A stretch of DNA of 34,289 bases from Methanobacteriaceae archaeon (GTDB lineage: Archaea; Methanobacteriota; Methanobacteria; Methanobacteriales; Methanobacteriaceae), in NCBI GenBank assembly GCA_900766745.1, contig CAAFWR010000054.1:1-34289 (forward strand), read 5' to 3'. Shown in pieces: positions 33,969-34,289 of the stretch. A model generated the notes under the pieces. That model saw nothing but the letters and a program-made list of their open reading frames with translations, was not told the DNA's origin and ran no database searches. Numbering within the stretch: position 1 is the first letter of the stretch; each line of letters begins with the position of its first letter. The position numbers and the translations under genes are program-made.

Positions 33969-34289
33969 ATTGTAAATATTAGCATAATAAGGAATAACTA
34001 ATATATTATTTGTTTATATTTAATTTAAAACTCTATCATTCATTGTATTAGATTAATACTATATTATTAATGATTTTTTTTATTGAATTTTTCAAATTAA
34101 CTTCAGCATAGATTTCAACTTTTTATTTAAAATAAATTTTAGTTATATTGGTTGTATATGGTGATATGGAATGATGGTTCAAAATGTTATGGCTATAAAA
34201 TAAAATGAAATTGCTTTTATTAAAATTATAGTTAATCTGTATCTAATTCATATAATTTATCACTCTATTGAGTATTTTATATCTTCCAA
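33969..34289. other. Gene-free AT-rich end of window
   Basis: No supported gene lies here. GGTGATATGGAATGATGG near 34160-34177 looks like a ribosome binding site and start, but the frames stop within about ten codons. Confidence 0.5.

Noticed and set aside
34160..34210. Small gene after GGTGAT near the window end
   Set aside because: Frames from the candidate ATGs end within about ten codons and the region is not otherwise gene-like.

Overview
The window is AT-rich archaeal DNA and almost certainly comes from a Methanobrevibacter-like gut methanogen (Methanobacteriales). The evidence is archaeal-type ribosomal proteins (uS13, uS4, uS11, eL18, uL13, uS9, uS2), RNA polymerase subunits D, N and K, an archaeal mevalonate/isopentenyl-phosphate-kinase pathway, archaeal RNase J and GluRS, GGTGAT/GGAGG ribosome binding sites, TTTATATA-type boxes, and large Asn/Gly-rich adhesin-like proteins. 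Species assignment is inference only.

Layout. Positions 1-89 are the 3' tail of an adhesin-like gene, followed by about 520 nt without a gene and then tRNA-Ser(GGA). From 882 to 13138 runs a long same-strand information/isoprenoid cluster: uS13-uS4-uS11-RpoD-eL18-uL13-uS9-RpoN-RpoK, a hairpin terminator, then enolase (UUG start)-ferredoxin-uS2-AmrB/MEMO-mevalonate kinase-isopentenyl phosphate kinase-type 2 IPP isomerase-RNase J-prenyl diphosphate synthase. It supplies translation, transcription, and the C5-to-C20 lipid precursor pathway.

Next comes a stress/redox section. A TrmB-type regulator (minus) is divergent from a short hybrid cluster protein plus cupin operon (plus), with a 13-bp inverted repeat over the hcp promoter. 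A tightly overlapped minus-strand operon follows: Fe-S aldo/keto reductase, TM1586-type nitroreductase, SAM methyltransferase. Archaeal GluRS stands apart. The accessory half holds a 5'-truncated beta-helix adhesin, a frameshifted small-gene remnant, a BRO-N/DinD-like protein, a ZPR1 zinc-finger protein convergent with a divergent histone-fold protein (possible coiled-coil histone variant), a complete 1163-residue adhesin with four DUF11-like domains, a membrane-anchored possible pseudomurein-binding protein, a 40-residue basic miniprotein, an AqpZ-like aquaporin and a MarR-MATE efflux operon.

The most interesting unexplained signals are: the divergent histone-fold gene with two inverted repeats in its promoter and leader; the three-gene redox/methyltransferase operon; the repeated placement of stop codons inside hairpins at transcript ends; and the overlooked miniprotein. 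All calls come from reading the sequence; no database search was run.
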